Numbered from the stretch's first letter, positions 1 through 10,964 are shown. The stretch is 64,000 nt of DNA from Corynebacterium yonathiae (GCF_022288805.1 NZ_JAKOPM010000001.1:62001-126000); one strand, 5' to 3'. The notes: generated by a model from the sequence alone, not told the origin. Program-made: numbers and translations.

Positions 1-789
1 AACAGCCACGAGCCACAGTGTTTCAGCATGGTCCGGGACTAGGCGGCTAAAGAATCCGCGCAGAGATTGGTTGGAGCTATAGGCTAGGCCGCCAATGCGG
101 TTGGAATCCCGCAAGGTTTCGCTCCAGTACTGAATGGAGCTATGCGGATTGCAAGCAAAAGCGATGAGTCCTGCCGCGAGAAAGGCACCGAGTGCGCTGA
201 AAAATGCGCGCCACTCGCGGCGGACGAAAAATACGGCGAGGAATACCGCAGGGGTGAGCTTGATAGCCATTGCGATACCGGTAAGCACGCCGCGGCCGCG
301 GCCCGGGCGTAGCCAGAGAATATCTACTACTACCAGCGCGGTGAGCAAGATATTGACTTGGCCGAAGCTAAAAGTCTCCGTAATCGGCTCAGTAAGCATT
401 GCAGCCAGGAGCGCCCAGCCTGCCCAGACGGGGCAGCCAATGGAGCGCAGAACGAGGGCTACACAGGCCCACAGCGCAAGGAAAGAGGCTATAGATACTA
501 AGAGGCTCGCGGCGGTGAGGGGAATCCAGCTCAATGGGACAAAAAGCAGCGCCGCAAACGGCGGGTAGGTAAAGGGGAGAGAGACATCGCGATTGCTGCC
601 GACGAGATAGTCTTTGGCGTATAGGTCGCTGCCAAAGCCGGCACCACCTTCGCGGTAAACGTCGAGGTCAATGTGGTAGTAGGTGGAGAAATGGCCGGAG
701 AAAAACTCCGGAATATCAATCAGCCACCAAAGGGCCACGAGGGCAGATAGGCACAAGGGAAATGCAGTAAACCACACAGATTTCTTCAC
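1..789 (-). CDS. GT87-type polyprenyl-phosphate mannosyltransferase (Rv2181-like), 3' end outside window
   Basis: Membrane mannosyltransferase of the GT-C fold, expected to add mannose from a polyprenyl-phosphate donor to lipomannan/lipoarabinomannan on the outer side of the membrane. The visible 263 residues start at a GTG codon (VKKSVWFTAF). They contain an early membrane helix, an extracellular loop with the acidic HIDLDVYR motif typical of GT87 (DUF2029) enzymes, the FTYPPFAALLF segment, and several more hydrophobic helices. No in-frame stop is seen before base 1, so the C-terminus is missing. It is divergent from the exoribonuclease gene. In mycobacteria the same neighbour order (Rv2181, Rv2179c, aroG) belongs to an alpha-1,2-mannosyltransferase; that specific activity is inferred from synteny. 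This frame is the only one in the region that reads as a membrane protein. Confidence 0.8.
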   Translation of the reverse strand, partial: MKKSVWFTAFPLCLSALVALWWLIDIPEFFSGHFSTYYHIDLDVYREGGAGFGSDLYAKDYLVGSNRDVSLPFTYPPFAALLFVPLSWIPLTAASLLVSIASFLALWACVALVLRSIGCPVWAGWALLAAMLTEPITETFSFGQVNILLTALVVVDILWLRPGRGRGVLTGIAMAIKLTPAVFLAVFFVRREWRAFFSALGAFLAAGLIAFACNPHSSIQYWSETLRDSNRIGGLAYSSNQSLRGFFSRLVPDHAETLWLVAV

Positions 790-863
790 GCCAGAAGTGT
801 ACAACCGTCTCTTTAAGGGGCCAATTTATCGCCTCCGACTAGGCGGCGCTAGGCTTGGGAGAC

Positions 864-1373
864 GTGCGCTACTTCTATGACACCGAATTTATCGAAGATG
901 GACAGACCATTGAATTGGTCTCCATCGGTATCGTCGGTGAGGATGGCAGCGAATACTACGCTGTGTCTACGGATTTTGATCCATCCAAGGCCAACTCTTG
1001 GGTAAAAGACAACGTATTGGCCAAGCTGCCGAGCCCACGGGATCCGGTGTGGAAGCCCTTGGAAACCATCCGCGCAGAGGTCTTTGAGTTCTTGACCCAA
1101 AGTTCCACGCCGGTTGAGCTATGGGCGTGGGTGGGCGCCTATGATCACGTGGTCTTGGCGCAGCTGTGGGGAGATATGGCCGGACTGCCAAAGCGCATGC
1201 CACGGTATACTCGCGAGCTAAAGCAGTATTGGGAGTTTGCGGGACGCCCTAGCCTGCCTGCTGTACCCAAGGGCAACCATGATGCGCTTGTCGACGCCCG
1301 CCATAACCTCGCCAAGTTCCGTGCCTGCGCCCAAGTGCTTCCGCTCTCTAAGGGCAATAGAATCAATATCTAG
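864..1373 (+). CDS. 3'-5' exoribonuclease, Rv2179c family (DEDDh)
   Basis: Small single-domain RNase T-like exoribonuclease. The first motif FYDTEFIEDG carries the metal-binding Asp and Glu. AYDHVVLAQLWG holds the second Asp, and HDALVDARHNL is the closing His/Asp motif. Length (169 residues) and sequence fit the mycobacterial Rv2179c family, which removes 3' overhangs from RNA. The start was set at GTG 864 because the family begins MRYFYDTEF; an in-frame TTG at 855 would add three residues and has a better-spaced AGGCGG in front, so it cannot be excluded. The gene is followed 44 bp later by aroG in the same direction, as in mycobacteria. Confidence 0.88.
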   Translation: MRYFYDTEFIEDGQTIELVSIGIVGEDGSEYYAVSTDFDPSKANSWVKDNVLAKLPSPRDPVWKPLETIRAEVFEFLTQSSTPVELWAWVGAYDHVVLAQLWGDMAGLPKRMPRYTRELKQYWEFAGRPSLPAVPKGNHDALVDARHNLAKFRACAQVLPLSKGNRINI

Positions 1374-1402
1374 AATTTAACTAACGCGCTATAGGTCCTT
1401 AA

Positions 1403-4143
<2,741 letters not shown>

Positions 4144-4153
4144 ATCTCCCAGT

Positions 4154-4558
4154 ATGGCTGATCTTCTAGCCCGCGTTAAAGTAGAGGACGTGACTAACGC
4201 AGAAAAATCCCTCGATTCCTTGCTCGCTAAAGAAGAACTGCTCAGCATGCAGCAAGTGGCAGAAAAGCTAGACTTGCCCATTACGCGCGCTTATGACCTG
4301 CTGCAGGACCGAAAGTTCATTGCCTGGGATTCCCCGGAAGGAAAGCGCGTGCCGTTGGCTTTTTTCAATGACAAGGGCGTCATTGCAAAGCACGTGACCG
4401 CGGCAATTACTGTGCTGACGGACGGCGGTTATAAGGACCCCGAGATTTTCAAACACCTCTTTACTGAGGATGACTCACTTCCGGGCCGCCCGATCGATGC
4501 CCTGCATGGCCACCTAGCCCGCGAGGTTATTCGGCGGGCACAGGCTGCCGCTTTTTAG
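4154..4558 (+). CDS. Rv2175c-like DNA-binding protein, likely PknL substrate
   Basis: A 134-residue homolog of mycobacterial Rv2175c, a winged helix-turn-helix protein phosphorylated by PknL. Residues 25–60 (LSMQQVAEKLDLPITRAYDLLQ) form the helix-turn-helix. The C-terminal half keeps the family pattern ILHDGGY/EIxxxLF as LTDGGYKDPEIFKHLFTEDDSLPGRPIDALH, and ends in REVIRRAQAAAF. It is divergent from pknL with only 10 bp between start codons, so the two promoters must overlap each other's coding regions or the messages are leaderless. The 3' end overlaps the convergent mptA by 32 bp. The DNA target is unknown. Confidence 0.88.
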   Translation: MADLLARVKVEDVTNAEKSLDSLLAKEELLSMQQVAEKLDLPITRAYDLLQDRKFIAWDSPEGKRVPLAFFNDKGVIAKHVTAAITVLTDGGYKDPEIFKHLFTEDDSLPGRPIDALHGHLAREVIRRAQAAAF

Positions 4559-6017
4559 CGACGCCTTCAAAGATCCACTGGGTGGCAAACCATGCCACCA
4601 CGATCATGCCGATGACCCAGAACCAGTTGTAGAGCTGGTGATTGCCATCGCCGGAGAAGGAAACACCAATAAACAAAGCCACGCCGGTGGTGAACTTGAT
4701 AAGCCACAGCGGCGGGCGGAAAGTGCCCATCAAGGTAAAAATCGACGCGTAGTACCACGGCAATGTTACGGCATTGAAGACAAAAGCAACTTGGTACGCG
4801 GCAGCGGTGCCCATGATGGCATCGCGGTCGTCTTTGCGGCATAGCCACCACACCGCTACCAGGCCAAGGAACATGCACGCCATAGCGATTGTGCGCAAAA
4901 CGGCAAGGATGGCGTTATAGGATGCATCCGGCATAAAGATCTGTACGGCAGGGAAGATGACATCGGTGGCCAAGGTTGGACCGGCCAGCGGATTAATCAC
5001 CTTGGAGTTTCCGCTGACTTGCGATAACCAGCCCCAAGACGTGCCGGAAACCCAAGTGATGAGGGCTACCGCCACGATAATCTCTGCCACCGCGACGATG
5101 CCGGATACAACGAAGATGGCAAGTAAACGCCACTTACCAGTGCCCTTTTGTGCGTAGTGGTGGAGCATCATCCACACGATAAACGGTGCGGCAATGACCG
5201 CAGTGGCCTTCATTGCCACGGCAGTGCCCACGAGGATGAGGGCAGCGTGGAAGCGCTTATGTAAAGCTGCTAACAAGCCGATAGATACAAGGCCTACCAT
5301 GAGCGATTCATTATGCATACCGCCGATGAGATGCAAGATGATAACTGGGTTAGCTACGCCGAGCCACAGCGCTACCGCGGGATCCGCGCTGAGCTTCCGG
5401 GCGATGCGGGGAATTGACCAAGCGATGGCGATAAAGCCCAGTAGGGAGAGAACTTTGTAGACCACCACACCGGCGGTGACGTTATCGCCCACCAAGCTGG
5501 TAACTAATTCTCCTATCCACAGATGAAGCGGGCCATAAGGAGTGGTGGTGTTGCGCCAATCCTGTGATACCTCGAGGAGGAAGGGGCCCGGGTTTACGGC
5601 GGCTCCTTCGCTATAAGGATCGAAGCCATCGCGAACCATCGCGCCCTGCATCAGATAGGAATAGACGTCGCGGGAAGCCAGAGGTCCAGCCAATAACAGA
5701 GGAGCAACCCAGGCTATGAGGATGCGCTGAATGTCGTGCAAGCCGCCCTCAGGGCGGGGAGCTTTAAGCTGCGGGCGAATGATGCTGCGCCCAGCGAGCA
5801 CCCACGCTGCGGCTAAGAGGAAAATTCCCACCCAGTACAGCGCGAGACCAAGGTTGCGCCCGTGCCCGTAGGACAAGAAACCAATATTGAGGGCCTCGAG
5901 GAGCCCTCCGCGGTTGCGGGTCGCGCCACCCGAAAAGGACGCGAGCAGCAAAATACAGGAGGCCGATAGCCCCAGCGGCAACGCGCGCGGAATGGGAAAA
6001 GAGTACGTCTTTGCCAC
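4527..6017 (-). CDS. mptA: Alpha-(1->6)-mannopyranosyltransferase MptA
   Basis: Polytopic GT-C glycosyltransferase of 496 residues that extends the alpha-1,6-mannan core of lipomannan using polyprenyl-phosphate mannose. About a dozen hydrophobic helices are visible. The first external loop region carries conserved acidic and aromatic residues (ASRDVYSYLMQGAMVRDGFDPYSEG, with Arg-Asp as in other GT-C enzymes), followed by WRNTTTPYGPLHLWI. These are hallmarks of the MptA/MptB family. Synteny (between the Rv2175c-like gene and the prenyl synthase) matches Rv2174. The gene starts 8 bp after the stop of idsA, so the two probably share a transcript. Its 3' end overlaps the convergent DNA-binding gene. 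Confidence 0.9.
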   Translation of the reverse strand: MAKTYSFPIPRALPLGLSASCILLLASFSGGATRNRGGLLEALNIGFLSYGHGRNLGLALYWVGIFLLAAAWVLAGRSIIRPQLKAPRPEGGLHDIQRILIAWVAPLLLAGPLASRDVYSYLMQGAMVRDGFDPYSEGAAVNPGPFLLEVSQDWRNTTTPYGPLHLWIGELVTSLVGDNVTAGVVVYKVLSLLGFIAIAWSIPRIARKLSADPAVALWLGVANPVIILHLIGGMHNESLMVGLVSIGLLAALHKRFHAALILVGTAVAMKATAVIAAPFIVWMMLHHYAQKGTGKWRLLAIFVVSGIVAVAEIIVAVALITWVSGTSWGWLSQVSGNSKVINPLAGPTLATDVIFPAVQIFMPDASYNAILAVLRTIAMACMFLGLVAVWWLCRKDDRDAIMGTAAAYQVAFVFNAVTLPWYYASIFTLMGTFRPPLWLIKFTTGVALFIGVSFSGDGNHQLYNWFWVIGMIVVAWFATQWIFEGVAKKRQPVPAE

Positions 6018-6025
6018 GGGAAAAC

Positions 6026-7105
6026 CTACTTGCGGCGAGCGGTGGCCTTGATAGCCAATTGCTCGAGGGTTTCGGTCACCGCGGGATCTACTCGTGCAGC
6101 GCGCAGGTGGCGCAGGCCGGATTGCGTCAAGGACTCGATGCGCCGTTCAATCTCTTCCGGTGCGCCGGAGTCAGCAATGATTTGTGCCAACCGCGATAGC
6201 TCTTGGGGATCAGAGGTGCGGCCGACGAGCTTGCGCAAAGTGGCAGCGGCCTGGGGATTAGATTCATCCGCACGCCGAAGCGCTAACGCCAAAAGCTCGG
6301 TGCGCTTGCCCTCGCGCAAATCATCACCAGCCGGTTTGCCGGTTATTGCGGGATCACCAAAGACGCCCAATTGATCGTCGCGCAGCTGGTAGGCAATGCC
6401 AATATCACGCCCGTAGCTGCGAAAGGCAGTGATGAGTTCCTCGCTCGCCCCGGCGATGGATGCCCCAAGGTGCAAAGGACGCTCAATGGTATAAGCAGCC
6501 GTTTTATAGCGGTTGACGGAATTGGCGAGCTTTACCGATTCGGAACCTGCTGCCTCCAAAGAGATATCCAAAAGTTGCCCGCCAATGACTTCAGTGCGCA
6601 TGCCACGCCACGCGTTGCGGGCACGGTGCAAAGCGGCCGCACTTAAACCAGAGTCCTGGAACATGTCCTCCGCAAACACGAGCGCTAAATCGCCTACCAG
6701 GATTGCCACGGAGGTACCAAAGAATTCTGGATCGCCCAGGTAATCCGATTCGCGGTGCAGCTTTTCGACGCCCCGGTGCACCGTAGGATTGCCGCGCCGG
6801 GTATTAGAAGCATCGATAATGTCATCGTGGATTAGTGCGCAGGCCTGGATGAATTCCAGAGAGGCGGCCGCACGCAGCATGGCCGCGGGCTCTTCCTCTC
6901 CGCGACCTGCAGCGAGGTAGCCCGCCCAGGCATAGGTGGGGCGGACTCGCTTGCCACCATCCAACACGAAGGATTCCAAAAAGCTCACGGCTTTGGTTAC
7001 TGGGGCGCCAATTTCAGCAACCTGTTCTCGGCGTTGATCGAGAAAGGTGGCGAGTTCTTCGCGCACCGCACCGGGGATGTTCGCAAGCTCAGGAATATTC
7101 TGCAT
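6026..7105 (-). CDS. idsA: Polyprenyl (geranylgeranyl-type) diphosphate synthase
   Basis: Trans-prenyltransferase that condenses isopentenyl diphosphate with allylic primers. It is expected to supply precursors for decaprenyl phosphate, menaquinone or carotenoids. The 359-residue protein has both aspartate-rich motifs: LIHDDIIDASNTRRG (D94, D95, D98) and YQLRDDQLGVFGD (from D243), plus GGKRVRPTYAW for diphosphate binding. Small residues before the first motif fit C15–C20 product length, but product length cannot be read with certainty. Start ATG 7105 was preferred to an in-frame TTG at 7141 because GGGGTG precedes it and MQNIPELA fits the family N-terminus. It lies directly upstream of mptA, as Rv2173 does of Rv2174. 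Confidence 0.9.
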   Translation of the reverse strand: MQNIPELANIPGAVREELATFLDQRREQVAEIGAPVTKAVSFLESFVLDGGKRVRPTYAWAGYLAAGRGEEEPAAMLRAAASLEFIQACALIHDDIIDASNTRRGNPTVHRGVEKLHRESDYLGDPEFFGTSVAILVGDLALVFAEDMFQDSGLSAAALHRARNAWRGMRTEVIGGQLLDISLEAAGSESVKLANSVNRYKTAAYTIERPLHLGASIAGASEELITAFRSYGRDIGIAYQLRDDQLGVFGDPAITGKPAGDDLREGKRTELLALALRRADESNPQAAATLRKLVGRTSDPQELSRLAQIIADSGAPEEIERRIESLTQSGLRHLRAARVDPAVTETLEQLAIKATARRK

Positions 7106-7155
7106 AGTCACACCCCACACGATACCGGCTAGGGTGCGCAAGAAATAACAGGGGT

Positions 7156-7710
7156 TTACAGCGGCAGCACGGCGCCCAAAATGGCAAATGGCCGGGCGTC
7201 AGCGGGGTAGAGGTGCCCCCGGAGAACGTCGAAGAAGCCGGTGGACCTGTAGAGCCGGAAGGCACCATTGTCTTCGTTCGGCACTTCTGGTGTGGACAGC
7301 AGGGCATAGCGCGCCGAGGCGTTGCACAATAAAGCTTCTAGTAGCTTTCTGCCGAGGCCGTGCCCCTGGTACTGCGGCAAGACATGGATCTCCGCTAGTT
7401 CAAAGTAGCTGCGTAAAATTTCCCACTGTTGTTCGGTGGGCCCGCCTTGCAGTCTTAGGCCACGGCGAAGCTCGGCATCCCACCAGCTATCGGGCGAACC
7501 TAAAAACCCGTAGGCCACGCCAACGATCTCGTTGTGATGAATGGCAATCTGAGCGTCGAATCCGGCCCGTACCAGGTCATTGCGCCAGCCAGCAATGCGG
7601 CTATGCAAGATGGTCGGATTGTAGTTCATTGCTTCGATATAGATTTCCACCAGCTGTGGGACCAGCAGGGAGAATTCCGGCGGGGATAGGCGGCGAATTT
7701 CAAAGCTCAC
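7156..7710 (-). CDS. GNAT-family N-acetyltransferase
   Basis: Acetyl-CoA-dependent acetyltransferase of about 184 residues; substrate unknown. The acetyl-CoA-binding motif is clear: EIHVLPQYQGHGLGRKLLEAL, where QGHGLG is the pyrophosphate loop. It is preceded by a beta-strand with VGVAYGFLG and followed by YRSTGFFDVLRGHLYP, the usual terminal GNAT strand. The start was placed at GTG 7710 (VSFEIRRL) because upstream codons to 7794 give Cys/Pro-rich residues unlike GNAT N-termini; this is not certain. It lies 50 bp upstream of idsA in the same direction. A GNAT gene (Rv2170) sits in the same neighbourhood in mycobacteria. Confidence 0.8.
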   Translation of the reverse strand: MSFEIRRLSPPEFSLLVPQLVEIYIEAMNYNPTILHSRIAGWRNDLVRAGFDAQIAIHHNEIVGVAYGFLGSPDSWWDAELRRGLRLQGGPTEQQWEILRSYFELAEIHVLPQYQGHGLGRKLLEALLCNASARYALLSTPEVPNEDNGAFRLYRSTGFFDVLRGHLYPADARPFAILGAVLPL

Positions 7711-7937
7711 AGTATCTATGACACCAGAAGTGCACAGTAGAGGAAAAGTGGGGTGCACTCTGCAGGCCGGAAAAGGTGATAATAGATCGAACAAGAAAGC
7801 TGTTGAAATCTTATGTGCAGCGCTTACTATTGATCTACTCGAACATGTGAACTACCATTAGGGGCGAGGTGTCCAATGGCCTCATTAGCGTCAGGGGCAG
7901 TTCATCGACGTTATTTACTGAGTTAAGGACAATTGCA

Positions 7938-8369
7938 ATGGCACAGATTATTTCGGCAACGCGTACCCATTCCCTTGGTCGTGAAGGTAGCAAGCGTGCC
8001 CGGTTTCTCTATCAGGCGCGAGAATTATTAGATGCTGCGCGCGGTTATGCGGCCGAGGGGCGGTTTGATCAAGCTTTAGAGGTGGCATACCAATCGGCCC
8101 TGCGTACCGCTGGGGCGCGAGTAGCAGCATCTGCGGCGGCTCGTCGTCGCCGTCTTCCCTCTAGCGCGTGGGACAGGCTAGCGCTTGTTGGTGTGGAAGA
8201 TAAGCGGTGGGCTGAATCTTTTAAGGGCTATTCCCGTACCCGCGCACGCGTAGCGTCGGGCTTGGATGAAGTGCCGAGTGAAGAGTTTGTCTTTGATCTC
8301 ATGCAGCTCGCCGCACAGTTTTTGGATGAAAGTGAGGCGGAGACCACTTTTGGCTCTTTTGCTGCATAG
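7938..8369 (+). CDS. SAV_6107-family HEPN domain protein
   Basis: A 143-residue helical protein that I recognise as the actinobacterial SAV_6107-type HEPN family, commonly found next to a DUF3040 gene upstream of mraZ. The helices carry ARFLYQARELLDAARGYAAEGRFDQALEVAYQSALRTAGARVA, which is the HEPN-like core. A strict RNase RxxxxH motif is not evident, so nuclease activity should not be assumed. ATG 7938 has AAGGAC seven bases upstream; longer in-frame starts lack a ribosome site. The 227-bp upstream gap separates it from the divergent GNAT gene. Function unknown. Confidence 0.75.
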   Translation: MAQIISATRTHSLGREGSKRARFLYQARELLDAARGYAAEGRFDQALEVAYQSALRTAGARVAASAAARRRRLPSSAWDRLALVGVEDKRWAESFKGYSRTRARVASGLDEVPSEEFVFDLMQLAAQFLDESEAETTFGSFAA

Positions 8370-8400
8370 TCACTGCGTGGGGGCGCTCACTACCTTTTGG

Positions 8401-8426
8401 GGAACATACTGATTATTCTGGGCGTT
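8401..8426 (+). promoter_or_regulatory. Candidate SigH-type promoter for the DUF3040 gene
   Basis: GGAAC at 8401–8405 and GTT at 8424–8426 are separated by 18 bp. This matches the GGAAY–N17-19–GTT pattern of the SigH/SigR sigma factors that control thiol-oxidative and heat stress genes in actinobacteria. Transcription would start near 8433, about 46 bp before the GTG start. The match was made by eye against a remembered consensus. Confidence 0.5.
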
Positions 8427-8478
8427 AGTATATGTAGAACTATTACCGCCCGAAGCCCAATCCGTAGTTGGAGGAACA

Positions 8479-8877
8479 GTGTCTCTTTCTGAGCAGGAGC
8501 AGCGTACGCTCCGTGAAATTGAGGAATCGTTACTTGCTGACGATCCTAAGTTTGGCGCTTCCGTTTCTGAGCCTACGTCTTTCGGTGGCTCCGGCGGTGC
8601 GGTAACCCTGCGAGGTATAGCGCTAATCGTCGTTGGCCTATGCATGCTCATCGGCGGCGTTGCCCTCGCACAGCAAAGCCTTTGGTTTATTGTGCTTTCC
8701 ATTGCTGGCTTTTTGGTCATGTTTGCCGCTGGTGTGTGGATGTTGCGTGGTGATGGCTCTGGCCATTCGGTACGGAATCAGTATTCCAGTGCCCGTGCAA
8801 AGAAGTCCTCTTCCCACAGTGGTGGGGTTAGTGGCAGATTAGAAGAAAATTTCCGCCGCCGCTTTGAGGGGCGTTAG
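8479..8877 (+). CDS. DUF3040 membrane protein (Rv2169c-like)
   Basis: A 132-residue integral membrane protein. The N-terminal SLSEQEQRTLREIEESLLADDPKFG is the diagnostic DUF3040 motif. It is followed by two hydrophobic helices (about residues 43–62 and 66–85) and a basic, Ser-rich C-terminal tail, probably cytoplasmic. The GTG start is supported by GGAGGAAC seven bases upstream. Its position directly before mraZ matches Rv2169c. No function is established. A SigH-like promoter lies in front and a strong terminator follows, so it is likely a single-gene unit separate from mraZ. Confidence 0.85.
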   Translation: MSLSEQEQRTLREIEESLLADDPKFGASVSEPTSFGGSGGAVTLRGIALIVVGLCMLIGGVALAQQSLWFIVLSIAGFLVMFAAGVWMLRGDGSGHSVRNQYSSARAKKSSSHSGGVSGRLEENFRRRFEGR

Positions 8878-8896
8878 CGCCATTTCTATCTAGTTC

Positions 8897-8937
8897 ACCC
8901 CGGACGGTCTCGTTAAGGGCCGACCGGGGGATTTTTT
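8897..8937 (+). terminator. Rho-independent terminator after DUF3040 gene
   Basis: A G/C-rich hairpin (ACCCCGGACGGTC ... GGCCGACCGGGGG) is followed by ATTTTTT, 20 bp after the DUF3040 stop codon. It isolates mraZ from upstream transcription. Confidence 0.85.
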
Positions 8938-9087
8938 ATGCCTTTACAAAATTTCCCACTTTGCCCCACTGGGGAAGAACTAATTGGGCGGCCATGGGGT
9001 GCCTGACCCGTGGGTCGGAGTAAAAGGCCTCGATAACACAGGATATGGGGTTGGTGAGGGCAGCGGGACACTTTATGTTGGTGGTGT

Positions 9088-9104
9088 GGGTGGGGCGGGA
9101 GGGG
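9088..9104 (+). other. Canonical G-quadruplex motif upstream of mraZ
   Basis: Four G-tracts (GGG, GGGG, GGG, GGGG) are separated by single-base loops T, C and A. Very short loops predict an exceptionally stable parallel quadruplex in DNA or in a nascent transcript. It lies about 240 bp before the mraZ start codon. Confidence 0.75.
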
Positions 9105-9211
9105 TAGTTGTATCGGGGTGTCAAGGTCTTTTTGGGGATTTCTTCCCACTGGAAAAACTGCTGTCTAGCTGCGGGTAATCGGAATTGTTCTGGGAAACAC
9201 GCCGATTTAAA

Positions 9212-9245
9212 TGGGTTCGGTGGGGGAAAGTGGGGTAGAGTGGGG
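9212..9245 (+). promoter_or_regulatory. MraZ operator repeats
   Basis: TGGGT at 9212 and TGGGG at 9221, 9231 and 9241 are spaced 9, 10 and 10 bp apart. MraZ is known to bind direct TGGG-type repeats, each 5 bp with 5-bp spacers, upstream of its own gene. The last repeat ends 85 bp before the mraZ ATG. This predicts autoregulation of the dcw promoter. Confidence 0.75.
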
Positions 9246-9330
9246 CGCAGCGGAGGAAAGAAGGGCCAAAGGGTCTCGATTCTGAAGTAAGAGAATCCGG
9301 AGTTTTCGAGTAAGGAAGGTGGACGCCGGG

Positions 9331-9765
9331 ATGTTTCTCGGAACCTACACTCCGAAGCTCGATGACAAAGGACGTCTTACGCTTCCGGCAAAGTTTCGTG
9401 ATGAACTCGCGGGTGGCCTCATGGTCACCAAGGGGCAGGACCACTCGCTGGCCGTGTACCCGCGGGAGGAATTTGCGGCACGCGCACGGAAGGCTGCGGC
9501 GGTTTCTCGAACCAACCCAGAAGCGCGTGCTTTCATTCGTAACTTGGCAGCAAGTGCGGACGAACAGCGGCCAGATGGGCATGGGCGTATCACGTTGTCC
9601 GCGGGGCATCGGGAATATGCGAACTTGTCCAAAGAGTGCGTAGTGGTTGGCTCAGTGGACTTTCTCGAAATTTGGGATGCAGCCGCATGGGCTGAGTACC
9701 AGTCGCAAACTGAAGATGCTTACTCGGCAGCGGATGCCGATGACGTACTGGCAGGCTTGCTCTAA
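9331..9765 (+). CDS. mraZ: Transcriptional regulator MraZ
   Basis: DNA-binding regulator of the division and wall cluster, with two AbrB-like SpoVT/MraZ half domains in 144 residues. The N-terminal half begins [23 protein letters not shown]. The second half repeats the fold at [38 protein letters not shown] 9331 matches the invariant family N-terminus and has AAGGAAGGTGG upstream; the GTG at 9319 is only an upstream in-frame codon. Phased TGGG repeats upstream are its probable operator. A long hairpin follows before rsmH. Confidence 0.97.
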   Translation: MFLGTYTPKLDDKGRLTLPAKFRDELAGGLMVTKGQDHSLAVYPREEFAARARKAAAVSRTNPEARAFIRNLAASADEQRPDGHGRITLSAGHREYANLSKECVVVGSVDFLEIWDAAAWAEYQSQTEDAYSAADADDVLAGLL

Positions 9766-9775
9766 GTCTGCACAA

Positions 9776-9867
9776 GAGTGCGTGTAAGGACTCTGTCCGA
9801 GGCGGATGATTCTGGTGTACTTCCCCGATATCAGAAACCTGCCTCGGACAGGGCCCTATACGCACTC
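9776..9867 (+). repeat. Long inverted repeat (hairpin) between mraZ and rsmH
   Basis: The arms at 9776–9803 and 9841–9867 are complementary over about 27 bases. Near-perfect outer (GAGTGCGT) and inner (CTGTCCGAGGC) blocks flank a few mismatches, with a 37-base loop. No T-run follows, so it is not a simple terminator. In RNA it would be long double-stranded structure, suited to processing by RNase III. Confidence 0.8.
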
Positions 9868-9923
9868 GCATGCTTTCCGCCACTGGGAGTCCGGGAATAT
9901 GAGAAAGGGGGTTGCGGGGAGAC

Positions 9924-10964
9924 ATGGCTACTAAAGACCTAAACTATGACGTGGCGGGTAATCACGGCCACGTACCGGTCATGCGCGAGCGCATGGCTGA
10001 TCTCTTGCGCCCTCGAGTAGAAGCGGCGGGGGATAAGGCAGTGCTTGTCGATGCCACGTTGGGCGCCGGCGGCCATACCCGCTACTTCTTAGAATCTTTC
10101 CCTAATGTCCGGGTTATTGGCGTTGATCGCGACAAGCAGGCGCTGAGCAATGCCACCGAACGTCTTGCTCCCTATGGGGATCGCTTTTTAGGGATCAATG
10201 CCCGCTTTGATGAGTTGGGCAGCGCCATCGGGGAAAGTGAGGGTGACATCTTCGATGTAGCTCGCAGCTCTGGTATTGCTGGCGCGCTTTTTGATCTTGG
10301 CGTTTCTTCCATGCAGCTCGATCAAGCAGATCGCGGTTTCGCTTATAAGACGGATGCGCCGCTAGATATGCGCATGGATCCCTCGCACGGAATTACCGCG
10401 GCGGATGTGCTCAATACCTACTCGCATGGCGACTTGGCTCGGATCCTCAAAAACTATGGTGATGAGCGTTTCGCAGGAAAAATTGCGTCGGCGGTACTAA
10501 AGGAGCGCGATAAGGAACCTTTCGCTAACTCCGCGCGGCTGGTTGAGCTGCTTTATGATGTCATTCCCGCTGCTACTCGCCGTACCGGTGGGCACCCCGC
10601 CAAGCGGACCTTTCAGGCGCTGCGCGTGGAGGTCAATCGCGAGTTGGAAGCCATTGAAAATGTCCTGCCGGTCATTAGCCAGGCACTTACGGTAGGTGGC
10701 CGAGCAGTATTTATGAGCTACCAATCCTTGGAAGACCGCATCGTAAAGGCAGCCTTCAAAGAAATGACTACCTCCAAGACGCCAGCCGGTCTGCCGATGG
10801 ATCTTCCTGGTACCGCGCCTAAGTTCAAGATTGTCACGCGCGGGGCAGAAAAGGCTTCCGAAGAGGAAATCGCGGAAAACTCCCGTGCCGCGTCGGTGCG
10901 TGTTCGTGCCGTCGAAAGACTCGAGGGGATGCCAGAATTCTTACCGCCGGGAGGCAGGTCATGA
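9924..10964 (+). CDS. rsmH: 16S rRNA (cytosine-1402-N4)-methyltransferase RsmH (MraW)
   Basis: S-adenosylmethionine-dependent methylation of C1402 in the ribosomal P site. The 346-residue protein carries HVPVM at the N-terminus, the SAM-binding [41 protein letters not shown], and [19 protein letters not shown], all family signatures. ATG 9924 is preceded by GGGGAGAC; an ATG-less extension to 9912 has no support. The last four bases overlap the ftsL start (ATGA), indicating translational coupling. The gene is the second of the cluster, 158 bp after mraZ. Confidence 0.97.
   Translation: MATKDLNYDVAGNHGHVPVMRERMADLLRPRVEAAGDKAVLVDATLGAGGHTRYFLESFPNVRVIGVDRDKQALSNATERLAPYGDRFLGINARFDELGSAIGESEGDIFDVARSSGIAGALFDLGVSSMQLDQADRGFAYKTDAPLDMRMDPSHGITAADVLNTYSHGDLARILKNYGDERFAGKIASAVLKERDKEPFANSARLVELLYDVIPAATRRTGGHPAKRTFQALRVEVNRELEAIENVLPVISQALTVGGRAVFMSYQSLEDRIVKAAFKEMTTSKTPAGLPMDLPGTAPKFKIVTRGAEKASEEEIAENSRAASVRVRAVERLEGMPEFLPPGGRS

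Larger units (their letters stand above)
8938..9330. other. Gene-free 393-bp leader region of mraZ
   Basis: No convincing protein gene lies here; the short frames crossing it have no family resemblance. The plus strand is unusually rich in G runs and in TGGG words. It holds a G-quadruplex motif (9088–9104) and the phased MraZ repeats (9212–9245). The AAGGAAGGTGG ribosome site for mraZ is at the right edge. This is the main regulatory region of the division cluster. Confidence 0.7.

Noticed and set aside
7841..7856. TCGAACATGTGAACTA resembling an SOS box
   Set aside because: Only the left half fits the LexA palindrome (TCGAAC); the right half should be near GTTCGA but is GAACTA.
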